Below are positions 11,253-23,440 of a stretch of DNA of 64,000 nt, piece by piece; the first letter of the stretch is position 1, and every line of letters begins with the position of its first letter. The translations under genes and the position numbers were made by a program. The stretch is from Euphorbia lathyris (lineage: Eukaryota; Streptophyta; Magnoliopsida; Malpighiales; Euphorbiaceae): the NCBI RefSeq assembly GCF_963576675.1, contig NC_088915.1, positions 30,223,501-30,287,500 of the forward strand, written 5' to 3'. The notes under the pieces are model-generated. The model had not been told where the DNA came from. It did not search any database and saw only the letters and a program-made list of their open reading frames with translations.

Positions 11253-12560
11253 ACCACATCGCAAATCGGCGAAACCGCAAGGTAGTTATTTGTAATTAAC
11301 CCTTAATTAATCAACAATGCAATAAATATCATCCAAAATTTAAAGTGTTTTAATATTAGATAAGTTAATTGAGTACGAATCTATCTCTAATGGGTGAAAT
11401 AGTTTGGCACGCATCTACTATATCGATTTTTCCGGTTTATTAGATCCGGATGTGGCGACTCTAGACTTTTCAACTATCATATTTTTCATAATCACATTTT
11501 CAGCATCATGAAATCTCGCTACATTATTTCAAAAAAAAAAAAAAAAGTCTCGCTGCGACGATGCATTTCTTTTTTGACCCGTTAATATTAATGATTAACA
11601 TCCATAGTAGATTATATTGATAGGCTTAATGCACAATTTTACCTTTCAATTTGTCAATTTCTAATGTTTTGACATCCTAAATTTTTGGTTAAACCTATCA
11701 CACAACTTGTATGTCTTATAACTTCCACACACCACTTTGCCGAGTTGGCAATCTTAAAAACTGATATGTATTAGAATCCAACTTTCAAGAAATTCATTAC
11801 ATAAAAAACTAAATCAAGGAACTGTCCTGTTTGTGTACTCTTTATTTGTTCATTCTTTATATTTCTGAATTTTTTTAAATTTCGTTTAAAAAAGTTTTTA
11901 ACATTAAAAATCTGCAGTTTTTATTGCATAGACTCTTCTTGATTTTGATGCTAAGATCTTTGATATAATTGAGACGTAAACATACGATTTCACCAAATAT
12001 CTGTTCAATTTCATCAATAAATACGATGATATATACAAATTACAACAAAACAAACAGTAAAGCAACCTTAATTCCTAAGTTCGCAACTTTCTTTGATTTG
12101 CTTTGAGAGTGTCTTGCTACAGTTTATCACCAAAGAAATTACTAATCTATTTGATAAAAGAAAAGGAATAATTGTACTCAAAGGGAGGAGCAATTACACA
12201 TCACAGTTGATTAGGTAAGAATTAATGGACTTTCTTTCTATTGAACAGTTGGTACTTTAAACTTCTTTTACATGATATGACAAAACTGAACCTAATCTTT
12301 AGCTCTTTACTTTCCAAAAATACATGACAAGAGGTGCAGCAAAAAAAGCAACTTCCCTACTAAACCAAACCAATAAAAAAAATGAAAAAACAAGCAAACA
12401 ACAAGATGAGAGCTCAATGATACATTGGTGGCACTACCTCTATACTTCCTCACTCACCCTTGACAAATCTTAGTGAGTACAAAATTGAGATGTATCCAAG
12501 AGAAAAGAAAATAAATTGTCTAAGGACACTATGACACCGGCTAGTAGATAGTTAGCTAGC
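11253..12560. other. Intergenic, including the 3' flank of eIF2B-gamma
   Basis: AT-rich with no gene. A short stretch at about 11446-11570 (GGATGTGGCGACTC, then GTCTCGCTGCGACG) resembles the end region of plant gypsy LTRs, compare GGTGGCGACTC at 5688 in the LTR upstream, but it is too short to call an element. The last few hundred bases before 12561 should contain the 3' untranslated region of the minus-strand gene. Confidence 0.4.
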
Positions 12561-15500
12561 TCATTTCTCTTTTCTGGCTAAGGACTCTCCCTTTGACTCA
12601 CTACCAGCACTTACCACATAACCTGCTCCAACCTGAAACGAACCATAAGACAATGATCAATAATCAATCAAATGAACTTCTGCCCGTCTGCAGCTTTTAG
12701 GGGTAGACAATACAGAGAGAGATTACCTGACAATCTTTCAATACAACTCGTTCTTGGAGCTGTACATTGCTGCAAATCACAGAACCTTGGATTGAACACC
12801 CATCTCCAACCGTAACATGGTTCATGATAACTGAATTAACAACCTGATACAATAGGCATATAAATAACAACGCTGAAACATGTCGAATTGCCTTGCCTTT
12901 CTGGGCTCACCAAAGATAGGCCAGTAAAAAATAAAAGTCATACCTTCACATTGGAACCTATCCGGCAGTGACGACCTATAACAGATCGTTTCACACTACA
13001 CTTGTCACCCATTTGTGAACCTTCTCCCAGCATACAATGAGGTCCCACCTACAACAATCAAACTGCTTGAGCTATATTTCTTTTGTTCCAATTTACACAC
13101 TTTTTTTTCAACAACAGACAAACTTGTTGCAGTGAATTCTATTCCCAGGTCACTGTAACACAATCTTCTCCAATATCTTCTGCATGAGTGAAGAATATTA
13201 TATGAGATGGTAGACTTACAGTTGTTTTTGATCCATACTGTGCTGAAGGATGGATAATATTGTTATGAGCCGAGAATGAATAGCCAGACAGATGATTTGC
13301 TTCACCTATGACCTGATTCAGAAAAAAAAATTAAATAAATAAATAAATGCTCAATCTTTTTAATATAAGAAACCAAGAAGAGCCTCAGCCATTTAAACTT
13401 ACATCTCGATTTATATCACAGAATGCTTGAATTGAATCTAGGCGTGCACAATATTTGCTGCTGCTTGCAATATAAGCACAACATTTATGATTTTTTCGAA
13501 CAGAAGCAGAATCATTATGACCAGCTGCACAAAGTTTATGGAAGCTTGGTGTAGATGCATTGGCCAGTATTTCAGATACCACTTCTTGGTTGTTCGGCGA
13601 ACTGATCTTGTCATTTCCGTTTTCTTCTGATTGAGGTGTACCATTCAACAAAACCTCAGACATCTGATACCCAGTAAATAATTTAATAACTTTCAGTTTT
13701 ATATAAAAAAAAAAAAGGGCGGCCCGGTCGCATTACGCGTCCCCGCTGAGCGAGGGTCCGGGGAGGGGTCCCACCACAAGGGTGTATTGGGGGCAAGCCT
13801 TCCCTTGCCAATTTAATTGGCAAGAGGCCGCTCCTAAGACTCGAACCCGTGACCTCTGGTCACACGGCAACAACGTTTTATATAAATGATATAATTACCC
13901 AAAAGAAGAAAAAGAAAAGAGTAAAACAGAAGCTAGACTAACAAGCTGGCTGCGGACAAGGTAAGGCAGTAAATCCTGTTTTAAGCTTTGGAATCTATCC
14001 TTCTCATCTAAAACTTCTTGTAGAACAGACCTGAAGAACATAAACACGGAGGCATGATCTTAACAGACGCCTCAGGAAACGAACTTTCTGAAACCCAAGA
14101 AATGTTAAAAACACAAACCTCTTGAATGCATACATATGAGCATCCATAAGATCAGAACGTATTTCCATCTATTTACAAGGTAAAAGCAAATATCAGATAA
14201 CCAAGCGAAATTTCTTAATCTAATCGCATCTAGTTTGGCATTGAAATTTCTGCATATATTAGCGCACTACCTTTGGAAAAAGATAACTGCTGAAAAAGGG
14301 AAAGGAAAGAAGTATCTTAGACCCGGATCTTTTAATTTTACACATAAAGCCCCAGATATTCGATTTGACACATTGAGGCCCTAATCAATTATAATCATTG
14401 TACATGTTGAGCCTTAGATGTGAATATTAAACTTGATTAAAAGTGCATAACCCATTTCATTTGCATTTGACATGTCATATTTTACAGTAAGAAAGCAAAT
14501 TTTTATATATTTGAAGGGAGAGACAATGGATCTCTCTTCTAATGGTAGGATGATCTGTCAACAATGCAATATCAAATGCAAATGAAATGAGTCACACTCT
14601 TTTATTTGAGTTTCTTTTTGGTCGTGTTAATTAGGAGCTCAATGTGTGTGCTTATAAGTGATGGAGAGCTAAGTGTGTCAAATTGAAAGATTAGGAGCTT
14701 AGTGCATAAAATTAAAAAACGATCAGGATCTATAGCAATGCTAGGGTGAGGAGTCATAAACCATACATGGCAATGGAAAGCAAAGGCCACTTGGAGAAGA
14801 GAAACAATGGCAATGCAATTAACATTACATGAATCAACTATATTCCCATTAGTTGCCAAATAGTGGAAAAGGTTTGTTGGACATAATGAGACAGATGACC
14901 TTCTATTACCTGTCCAACTGCACGAAGGATACTCTTGTGAATTCGAATATCTTTCTCAACTTCAGCCCCTGCAAGAAAAATCAAGTTAAGGAAATAAACA
15001 ATAAACAAATATATCTAAAACTGCAAACATTATACACTCTAAATATCCTACCTGTTGCTATATGTAATAGAAACTGTTTTGTGGGGTCCAGCCCAATGAT
15101 ATTGTATCGTCTTGGTTTCTTTACTTTTTCTTTTCCAGCAGTGGACCCTAAATCAGCAGATCCACCAACAGGAACAGAGCAAAGCATTGTAGTTACAACA
15201 GCATCATGTCGTCTGTGTGCAGCGGCAACAGCACCAGGAGGAACATCAGAAACAAGATCACCACTCACAACCTGAAGAAAAGAAATATAAACCGCAAACG
15301 TCAGCTATCAAACAATTGTTGATACCAGATACACGAACACCAAAAAGAATTAAATGCTAACCAGAATATCCTTTGCAGTCAAGTGGTGAGCAATGGCCTG
15401 AATAGCACCTGCAGTTCCAACATCCTCCGGAACAGCAGCAACCTGAAGTGTTGTTATTTAGCATTTCTAGTTTCTAGTTTCTTTCAATAGAATACTAATT

Positions 15501-18500
15501 AATATAAGAGCAGTATAATGAAGCTGCATGATTCAAAATTATCATTGCATACTGCCTTATCCTGCTAACAAAATGCATTAAATCAGCAGAAGACAAAAAA
15601 GAACAGTTTCTATACTTCAAGTTGCACAAAAAAAAAATGAAGCGTGTTCTTGATAATAACAGTTATAGGCTTTACAAGAAACACTGTTGCTGATCAATAG
15701 TAATAAGACGGCCCAGCTCATCATTCAAATAAATAAATAAATAAAAGCAAATTGGCTGAATCTTTCTATCACTAACAAAATATCCATGTGTGCTTAGATG
15801 AAAATGAAAAACGTTTATAGTATGGCATAGCTTGGGTCAGAAAATAGATATAAATTTGTCAAACTTGACATTGGGTAGATAGTTGACCAAATACAATGAA
15901 CAACCAGGACCCAGAAGAAACACTTTCCAAAGAACTACATAACCCTGGCACCAACAGTTACTAATAGGGTTATAGATTAAGACTTGCAAAGTCAGATTGC
16001 AATTTAGAATCTTTATTGAAAAACTCATGATATAAGAGCTCCTATCAAAACAGTGTTTAGGCAAGTGTCAAAAGTCAACAGTTAATATTTGTTCTTCCAA
16101 ATACCAACTTATAGAACTTGGAGAGTTATTTGAAATCCAGCAGTTGGCTGATCAGAACTGTAATCAAATAATAAGCTGACATTTGTTGCTATTAGCAGTT
16201 AGACTTGTAGCCACTAAGTCAAGCCATTTCTAACATCTAACCTGTAACTCCTAGCGCTATATACATATAGCAACCTGGCAATCCAAACAGACCTTCATCT
16301 TTCATGATATTTGAAAATGTGTAACACACACCATTACGACCAGAGACAAAGGAACAGTTATCATCATATCAATAAGAATAGACCATGAAAAGTACACTCA
16401 AGAAGAACTAGGTATTCCATGGAAACTGTTGAACCAAAAAGGACCCAACTAAAATAGATAATTTGATATGGTAAGAGTCTTAATAGTTCATGTCAGGTTA
16501 AAAATTATCAAACCAGATCAAAAGAGTTTGATTTGGTTTGATGACCAAACCAAACAGTACATTTTATTACTCCTTTTTTTGTATGCACGATTGTATCATT
16601 TATGTAATGCAATGTTTATTCATCATCATAAAAAAGTACAATATAAGTTAAAAAAAAAATAGAACACACGCACACAAACATATATATTGGCATTTAAAAG
16701 AACATAAGTTAACATGTAGTTTAATTTTATCAGTATAGCTTACGTCCATCAGACTTGATACAACAATAAGCACAAAATCTCATATCTATACTTCAATGTT
16801 TTAATTACACATATTTATATTTCTTTTTAATCAGTATTGCCGGTGTTCTCAACAAATATTCTTCTTTTTACTTAATTATATAATCCTACTTCTAAACCTT
16901 TCTGCCTCAATCCATCTAAAAACCAAGCAAAACAGTATATTTCAATTTAGTTCGGTTTACAATTTTACATATATTACATGAGAACCACTATTTCACTCTC
17001 AGTTTTCCCTGCATTGACCGGGACAGTTTACAGCGCCAATAAAGCACCATGCAATTCATGGCTGCATCTAATGCAAATCTTCAGAGTAAAATACTCACTA
17101 TATGACCCCCAGTTAAAGAAGTGATTTACTGGTCACTTTATTCAAAAATTCAGTCATAAACAAATTGTTAGCTATGCAATCATAAACACAAAATACAAGC
17201 AGCTCAAGTCAAGGTTCTAGGATTGTGAGAAATTTGACATTTCTCAAGTCATTCATTTGATTACCATGCCATCAATTGGAGGTCAAGATTTTGTGATTTC
17301 TAAGATGGATACTCAGCTAATCAAAGTCAACAAATTTCATGCAAATAATAGGAATTAGTTGAACTCAAAGACTTCCTAAGCCATCAAAAGGTTTTATTTC
17401 TCACAAACTCATTCCTTTTTTGTCTTTTGAGAGTGTTTACCAATTATTACTTTACAGCTTGAATCACTGAAGAGAGTGTTATTGCAAACGTCAGTTTAAT
17501 CACCTTCTTCCTCTTCATGTTGATGTATTGCATTTCAATTCTTCCAATTCCAGGAATTTTGACATCTTCAATAAGACATGGATGACTATTAAGGCAACTA
17601 ATATTTTATTTACCATATCCTGTACTGACATCTACCCTTCCCACCCCCAATTATTCCACATGCTAAAACTCATCCCCAAAACCCTTTGATTGTCCTTTTT
17701 CTCCACCAAGACTTACCACCGCCAAATTAGGGGTTATACATCAAGCTAAAGACAATAATGTTGAGCATGGAATCTTTGGTTAACCAGATTCAAAATAATA
17801 ATAATTGCGCAGAGAAAGAGGGGCCGAAAAGGAATGGGCAATGAATCATTGTCTTTTTCTTTTCTTTTTTCTCCCCACTGTGAGCTTTAAATTCCATAAG
17901 TTTTAACTTGAAGCATGTTTGTTAATCTTCAAAAAGAGATTTTCTGATGTTGAGTAGGAACCTATAGAACAAGGAAAAGGAAAAGTTCTAATACTTAAAC
18001 CACACAAAACAACAATAATGGAAGTTAAATAATTAAAAAAAGGGTACAGCCACAGGCATCTGTATGCAAGCAGAAAAGGTAACACATTTCAGCTTCTCAT
18101 AGCCAAACTTTCAGTTTCTTTTTCCAAGTCTCAAATGTTTTCCATCACGAAGACAGAAACCAAGAAGTATCTAAAAATATGCTAAATTAAAGCTTTATAG
18201 GGCGGCCCGGTCGCATTACGCGTCCCCGCTGAGCGAGGGTCCGGGGAGGGGTCCCACCACAAGGGTGTATTGGGGGCAAGCCTTCCCTTGCCAATTTAAT
18301 TGACAAGAGGCTGCCCCTAAGACTCGAACCCGTGACCTCTGGTCACACGACAACAACGTTTTACCGTTGCGCCAAGGCTCGCCCTCTAAATTAAAGCTTT
18401 ATACGAAGAAAATATAACCATTAAATCTGCAGCTTCCTAATATTCCTATTTTCTCTTTACAGAACGATGTTGCAGCATTTTTCCATGAATAAGGGCATGG

Positions 18501-19583
18501 TTTCCAGCACAAGGAGGAAAAATCCTCTGAACACTGTTGAGTTCAACAATCCAACAGTATCCATAACTAGACAGCAGTACATAGTTCATATGACATGAGT
18601 TTTATATGTATAGTTCATATAACATGAGTTGTATATGTAATAAATGTGAGTCATTCAAACGCATAAGGTAATAATACCATGGCAGAGGTTATCCAATCTT
18701 TCGTTCTGCCATAGACTAATTCATCCTTCCACAATAATTGCATATGATGTCTCTTCTCATTAATCTAGTGCCCAGAAGCAACAGTCTTATAGTACACTGT
18801 CAGGTTCCTCAATTAACAGGTTGCAAAGTTCCATGTCTTAAAATATCTCAACCTAATAATCACTTGATATGATTACCAATTTCCCCCTTTGCATGTTACA
18901 ACTAATTTGTTATCAGCTAAGCAATAACACAACCTTTCTCACATTTCCAAACGAGAAGAAATCACACTCTTAAAAAGTTCATGGATAAAATCAAATGATT
19001 CACTGAACTATATAAAAAAGAAATTAATGTAAGTACCTCAACATGAAGACGATCAACATAAGCACCCGATATCCAAGCACCAACGCTAAGAGCAGCATCC
19101 TGCCCTTCAACAACCTATGCCACAACATATACAGAAAAACGAAATTATAAAGGTAGAAACCCTAAAACCCTACGAAACAGAATTTACTTTCATATCTTTA
19201 AGAATCGAACCTAAAATTAATTATTTTATTTGTGAATATCCCTTGATACGAAACTTTTGATTTACTTTTTCCTTTCATTCTATTCCACTACTAATTCCGC
19301 AGAAGTAACACAAAACACAACCGACAAAAAAAAGGATGATACCACAATAAGATCCTTGAGATTGGAGAGTTCCAATTGCTCCAAAACGTAAGAAAGAAGC
19401 GGTCGGTTTGCCACCGGAAGCAGAGCTTTTGGAACCTCCTGCATTGAAAAAGAAACAAAAAATTAGTTACTAATTCTCCTAGGAAAACCAATGGAGAGAA
19501 AATAAATGAAATAAGACCTTAGAAACCAGAGGAACCAATTTCTTCGAAGTGCCACCAGCAAGGATTACAACTTGGAAATCCAT
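12561..19583 (-). CDS. EIF2B3: Translation initiation factor eIF2B subunit gamma
   Basis: eIF2B is the cytosolic GDP/GTP exchange factor for eIF2; gamma pairs with epsilon in the catalytic subcomplex. Thirteen exons join in frame, all with GT-AG sites: 19583-19518, 19438-19343, 19114-19037, 15442-15362, 15271-15052, 14968-14910, 14168-14119, 14030-13943, 13663-13403, 13312-13220, 13048-12944, 12843-12727, 12632-12561. The sum is 1386 bases: 461 residues plus TGA, close to the ~450 of known homologues. Residues 1-246 form the nucleotidyltransferase-like domain (start MDFQVVILAGGTSKKL; EVPKALLPVANRPLLSYVLE; DILVVSGDLVSDVPP). Residues 247-333 are a variable linker. Residues 334-455 are hexapeptide beta-helix repeats (HCMLGEGSQMG; SVIGRHCRIGSNVK; VIMNHVTVGDGC). 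No lesion seen. Intron 3 is 3.6 kb. It is probably the only functional host gene here. Confidence 0.96.
13717..13880 (-). mobile_element. Au-type SINE, 5'-truncated, in intron 8 of eIF2B-gamma
   Basis: The reverse complement reads as the plant Au SINE: the tRNA-like region with B box GGTCACGGGTTCGAGTC, then the body ending CCGGACC...CGACCGGGCCGCCC and a short T run. It lacks the first ~22 bases (A-box start) present in the copy at 18200. It is bounded by a 12 bp direct repeat GTTTTATATAAA at 13696-13707 and 13875-13886; the right copy overlaps the SINE end. It is antisense to the + strand and therefore sense with the host gene. Confidence 0.85.
14320..14735. mobile_element. Degenerate inverted-repeat element (MITE-like) in intron 6 of eIF2B-gamma
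   Basis: The left end (ACCCGGATCTTTTAATTTTA, then AAGCCCC and ATTTGACACATTGAGGCCC) is similar to the reverse complement of the right end (GATCCTGATCGTTTTTTAAT, then AAGCTCCTAAT, ATTTGACACACTTAGC). Arms are about 110 bases and diverged. No clear target duplication was found. No coding content. Confidence 0.5.
15443..19036 (-). other. Large intron 3 of eIF2B-gamma
   Basis: A 3.6 kb intron, AT-rich, interrupted by the SINE at 18200-18385. The rest shows no gene, no convincing inverted-repeat element and no tandem array. Short open frames in it have no recognisable content. Confidence 0.75.
18200..18385 (-). mobile_element. Full-length Au-type SINE in intron 3 of eIF2B-gamma
   Basis: On the minus strand it starts GGGCGAGCCTTGGCGCAACG (tRNA-like A box), has B box GGTCACGGGTTCGAGTC, and ends GACCGGGCCGCCC. 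A perfect 18 bp target duplication, CTAAATTAAAGCTTTATA, lies at 18182-18199 and 18386-18403. The unmutated duplication and close match to the other copy suggest a young insertion. The SINE is transcribed by Pol III and moved by LINE enzymes (family knowledge). Confidence 0.93.
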
Positions 19584-20782
19584 TATATTAATTTGATTCT
19601 TAGAGAGAGCAACAATATAACTGGGTCGGTTCTTTTCCACTTTGTTAAGGTGAAATTTTATGAATATTGGCCTGGTAATGGTAATGGTAATGGTAATGGT
19701 AATGAAAATGGGAAGAAGAAAGGGAAGGGGCAGATTGTCTTTATTGTTACAGTTGATTTGCGAACACTGAAGAAATGCTATTGCACTTGACTACCTCCAC
19801 TTAGTTTCTGCCTCCGGTTTTTTATTATTATTTACTTTTTATCTATTCAAATTTGTGAAATTTCGATCATGTACTTGGTAAATTTATAAAACTGACCTAA
19901 AATTAGAGTTTTTTTACATATTTATACCTATTACAATACTTCCTACTAAACATTTTCAAAATTGATTTTTCCGAATACTCTCACTATATATATATATATA
20001 TATTATCACTTAATATATTTTGTGCAAACATAATTTGGATGAAGATAACTTCGAAGCGATTTTAGTACCACTTTTACTGTGATTTTTTGTGCGATTTCTG
20101 CATTTTAGTACCATTTTTGCTACGATTTAAGGCAACGATTGAAAAAAGGGAAGTTTTAATTTTCATACATATTTATGGTTTAGTTTAGACTTTTGATGTG
20201 ATTCGGAATTTACTAGTTTAGGATTTAGGGTTTAGGTTTAGTAGTTTTTCTAATGATTTATGAACTTATTAGGATTAGACTTTGTTCTTTTTTACTTAAT
20301 TTCAGCATCAATAATTTAAATTCAATAATTTATCATTATTTATTATAATTATAATTATTTATATATAATTTATTATTATTTTTATAATTTATATATAATT
20401 TATAATTTAATATTATTTATATATAATTTATCATTATTTATTATCATTATAATTATTTATATATAATTTATTTAATTTATCATTTATCATTTTTAATTAT
20501 AATTATAATTATTTATATATAATATATAATTTATCATTATATATACATTGATGACATTGAAATTAACTTCCAAAAATAATCTCAAAAGCACTATAGTAAA
20601 AAATATGAATGCAAACCTAATACCCATTCAGATTGATGTATTTATACTAGATTCTCTAACCATCTTTGTAATATACGAAGAGTCTAGGATTTAGTGTTCT
20701 TTAATGCATTTATTGCATATTCTTCAGGTTTGCCCGTTAGTGTCATTAATGAACCATTTAATAGTACTGATTATGGAGGTTC
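19584..20782. other. 5' flank of eIF2B-gamma and low-complexity AT region
   Basis: The minus-strand gene starts at 19583, so its promoter must lie here; no clear TATA box is seen. A short (GGTAAT)n tract sits at 19674-19705. From about 20280 to 20560 the sequence is nearly pure A/T with repeats of ATTTATATATAATTT. A (TA)n tract is at 19986-20004. No gene. Confidence 0.55.
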
Positions 20783-20791
20783 CTATAAAAC
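20783..20791 (+). promoter_or_regulatory. Possible TATA box of the broken gypsy-type gene
   Basis: CTATAAAAC, about 560 bases upstream of ATG 21346. The leader between contains repeated GGCGTATCTGG/GGCGTATCTAGG phrases (20835-20900). The link to the gene is inferred from order only. Confidence 0.35.
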
Positions 20792-21345
20792 GGCTCAGTG
20801 GTAATGATGGCGTATCAGCCATAAATAGCGTATCTATCCCCTTTTGGCGAGTCTGGTCTTCTCTTGGCGTATCTGGTCCATGTGGCGTATCTAGGCTTAT
20901 CTGGTGTATGTTTTATCTTCGTATTTGTGATTTTTGCCATGTGGTCGTGCTTTGTACAAATAGGTCCTTTTATCTGTGGGTTTTACTATTTTGCCCCTGA
21001 GATAACATGCGGATGTTATCAGAACCCCCCCAATACCATTTAAGTCCTTTAGGGCTTTTCGCCTTCATGGCGTGCTTGTGCATTGGTTGCGCTGTTTGGG
21101 CATGTTTTTCTTTGTCATTCAGAGGAAGATATGTGGCATGTCTATACCCAGTTCCCTAGGCACCAACACACTTTCTTTTATAAGGGTGGACTTTTGCTTT
21201 TTTAGAATTCTTACTTCGTCTTCTTCTTTGCTTCTTGCTCCCAGAATTCCTTCTCTTTGATCTCAAACCTTCATCTTCGATTTTCTCTTTCCATGTAAGC
21301 GCCCCTTTCCTATTGACAACTTCTCGTACTTCATTCGTTTTGAAT

Positions 21346-23440
21346 ATGAGTATAGATTCTTCTATTGAGTCATCTAAGAGGGCTTTGAGTCTTGAGGAGG
21401 CCCAAAGGGTACCTCAGAACATCCATGCGCCTCCTCCAGCCACAACTCTGGTTGTTACGGTGGAGGCACCTAATCCCCTTTATAGGAAGAGGGAAGAAGC
21501 CAGTTCTTCGGCCCCCAAAAAGAAGAAGAAGGGAGCCAAGGCTCCTAAAATGGAAATTGCCGAGTCGAAAATTGACTTTGGGGTGATAGTTACTTTGAAG
21601 AGTCTGTACCATTGGCTGCAAGCAGCATAGTGCATAGTCTTAGGGCCTTATCACCGTCCTGCTCAGCCCCCAAAGAGGTGCTTCATGGTGTATCAGAGCC
21701 ATGTAGAAAGGGGTTTTGAACACCCAGTCTCCAAGGTGGTAGGCAATATTTTAGATTTTTTTGGAATTCCAATCTACCAGCTTTATCCTAATAGGTGGTT
21801 GGATATCGTATGTGATTCGTACCTTGCGGCGAATCTAGGAATAGGTTTGATTCTGCGGGTCTTCCATTCTCTGCATACGCTAACCAAGCGTGAGGTGAAA
21901 GATCACCTCACCTTCCAACGGGTGAAGGGTTATTCCCCTTGTAACTGTAAAATGTCGAACGTCCGTAACTAGGGAAGCACATATTTTTTCATTAAGGAGG
22001 CGAAGGGTGTTTCTTTAGGGTTTTCCTGGTCTTGGAACTATAACCCTAAGGAACTGGTGAATAGAAATTTCACCCTGAACCCTGAGGAAGAGAGTGTCGT
22101 GAAACTGATGAGGTCCATCAAGGCAAATTTTTGGACATATGACCAAGTTTTAGAGTTCAATAAGGCAGTTGTCCCTCTAGTGGAGATTCGTGGGGCTGCT
22201 CTTTATTACCGTTCTTATAAAGAATTTATTGAAGGTATGTTTATTTCCCCTTCTGTATATCTAACACTTTTTCATCCATTGGCAGGGAATCGGCTAATGC
22301 AGATTCTCTGATTGCAGAACGTACGTATGAAACAAAGGAAAGCCCAGGTGGCTCTAGAGAAGGCTAAAGCGGCTTCAGATAAGAAGGAGGGAAAGCGTTC
22401 GGCGGCTGAGGCCGAGATCGTACCTTATGCCAAGAAGCTCAAACTTAGGCTTTATCCATTGGTGAGAAAACGCCTCTCCTCCATCCCGCGGCACGGGCGG
22501 CTCTTCTTCGGTGGATGGCTTTGTTTCCAAGTCTTCAAATGTGTCTATTTTGGCACCCACTTGTTATAAACTGGTAAGTGTTTTTATCATTCCACTTCAT
22601 TTTTAGACTTCTTTTTTTATGCTTAACATTTTTCTTGTCTTTGTAGCTGGAGAAGCCAAATCTTGGCGAATACTGGTGTGCCAAATATGGTCAGTCTTTG
22701 ACCTTGGAATCTGACATCGTGCTCAATAATATGGATGAGGAGATCCGTCAAATTCCAAACATTCATGTGAACTGGAGGAAGTATCCGCCATCCAGCCATC
22801 TAAAGCAGGTCAAGAGAAAAGCCATGGCTGCGCATCTTGTGAATCTTTAATTTTAGCTTTTCATTTTTCAACTCTTTAACCATATGCAATCTGTTGAGAT
22901 GGGTCTGTTTGAAGGTGTAGCCCATGAGGCTCATGTTAAAGAGCTCGAATCAGAGTTGGCAAATCAGAAAACAAACAATGTCACTACCCGAGCTATAATG
23001 GATTCCTTGGAGGGAAAGATCCAGGCTAAGCTGGCACAAGAAAAGGCCAATTATGAGAAGGTTAAGGATGAGCTAGTATTGACAAATGTTTCCCTAGAGG
23101 CGGCTGGGAAGGGGCATGAGCAAGATAAAATCAATCTAGAGAGGGCATGTGGTCTTCACATATACTACTATGGCGAACGGATATGCGTCGTTGTCAAAAG
23201 AGACTATCCGGGGCTGGGCTTTGAGGATCCTGAAGTCAATTTCCCTTCCATCAAAGAAACTCTTTACTATGATACCTTGGCGAATACTTCTAAGGTCATA
23301 TGAAGAAATTTTAGTGACTACATGTCTAAAAGCTTCGCTGGATGTGGAGGGCAAAACTTCAGAGCTTTCCACCAATAATGCTGAAGATGTCATAATCATT
23401 GACCCAGAAGTTGCGGATGCCAAGGATACACAAGATGCCA
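21346..23440 (+). pseudogene. 'Putative gypsy type transposon' (Transposase_28-like) gene, 5' part, broken and interrupted
   Basis: From ATG 21346 one frame runs to a likely splice donor at 22235 with two nonsense codons (TAG 21628-21630, TAG 21970-21972). Content: a Lys-rich low-complexity start, then a domain with YQLYPNRWLDIVCDSYLAAN and RVFHSLHTLTKREVKDHLTF, which matches by eye the plant domain family annotated 'putative gypsy type transposon'. Later exons encode a Lys/Ala-rich segment (KAQVALEKAKAASDKKEGKR) and coiled coil (HVKELESELANQK, 22930 on) and a stretch with DYPGLGFEDPEVNFPS. An intron lies at about 22573-22647. The last frame is cut at codon ATG 23439 by an LTR inserted at 23441; the tail is at 52085. 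Function unknown; likely TE-derived. Confidence 0.65.
23436..23440 (+). repeat. Left target duplication of the inserted LTR (TGCCA)
   Basis: TGCCA here pairs with TACCA at 52080-52084, one mismatch, on the two sides of the LTR that begins TGTCACATCC and ends GGGTGTGACA. Confidence 0.7.

Noticed and set aside
20704..21000. 98-residue plus-strand frame before the gypsy-type gene
   Set aside because: No recognisable protein; overlaps the probable promoter and leader.
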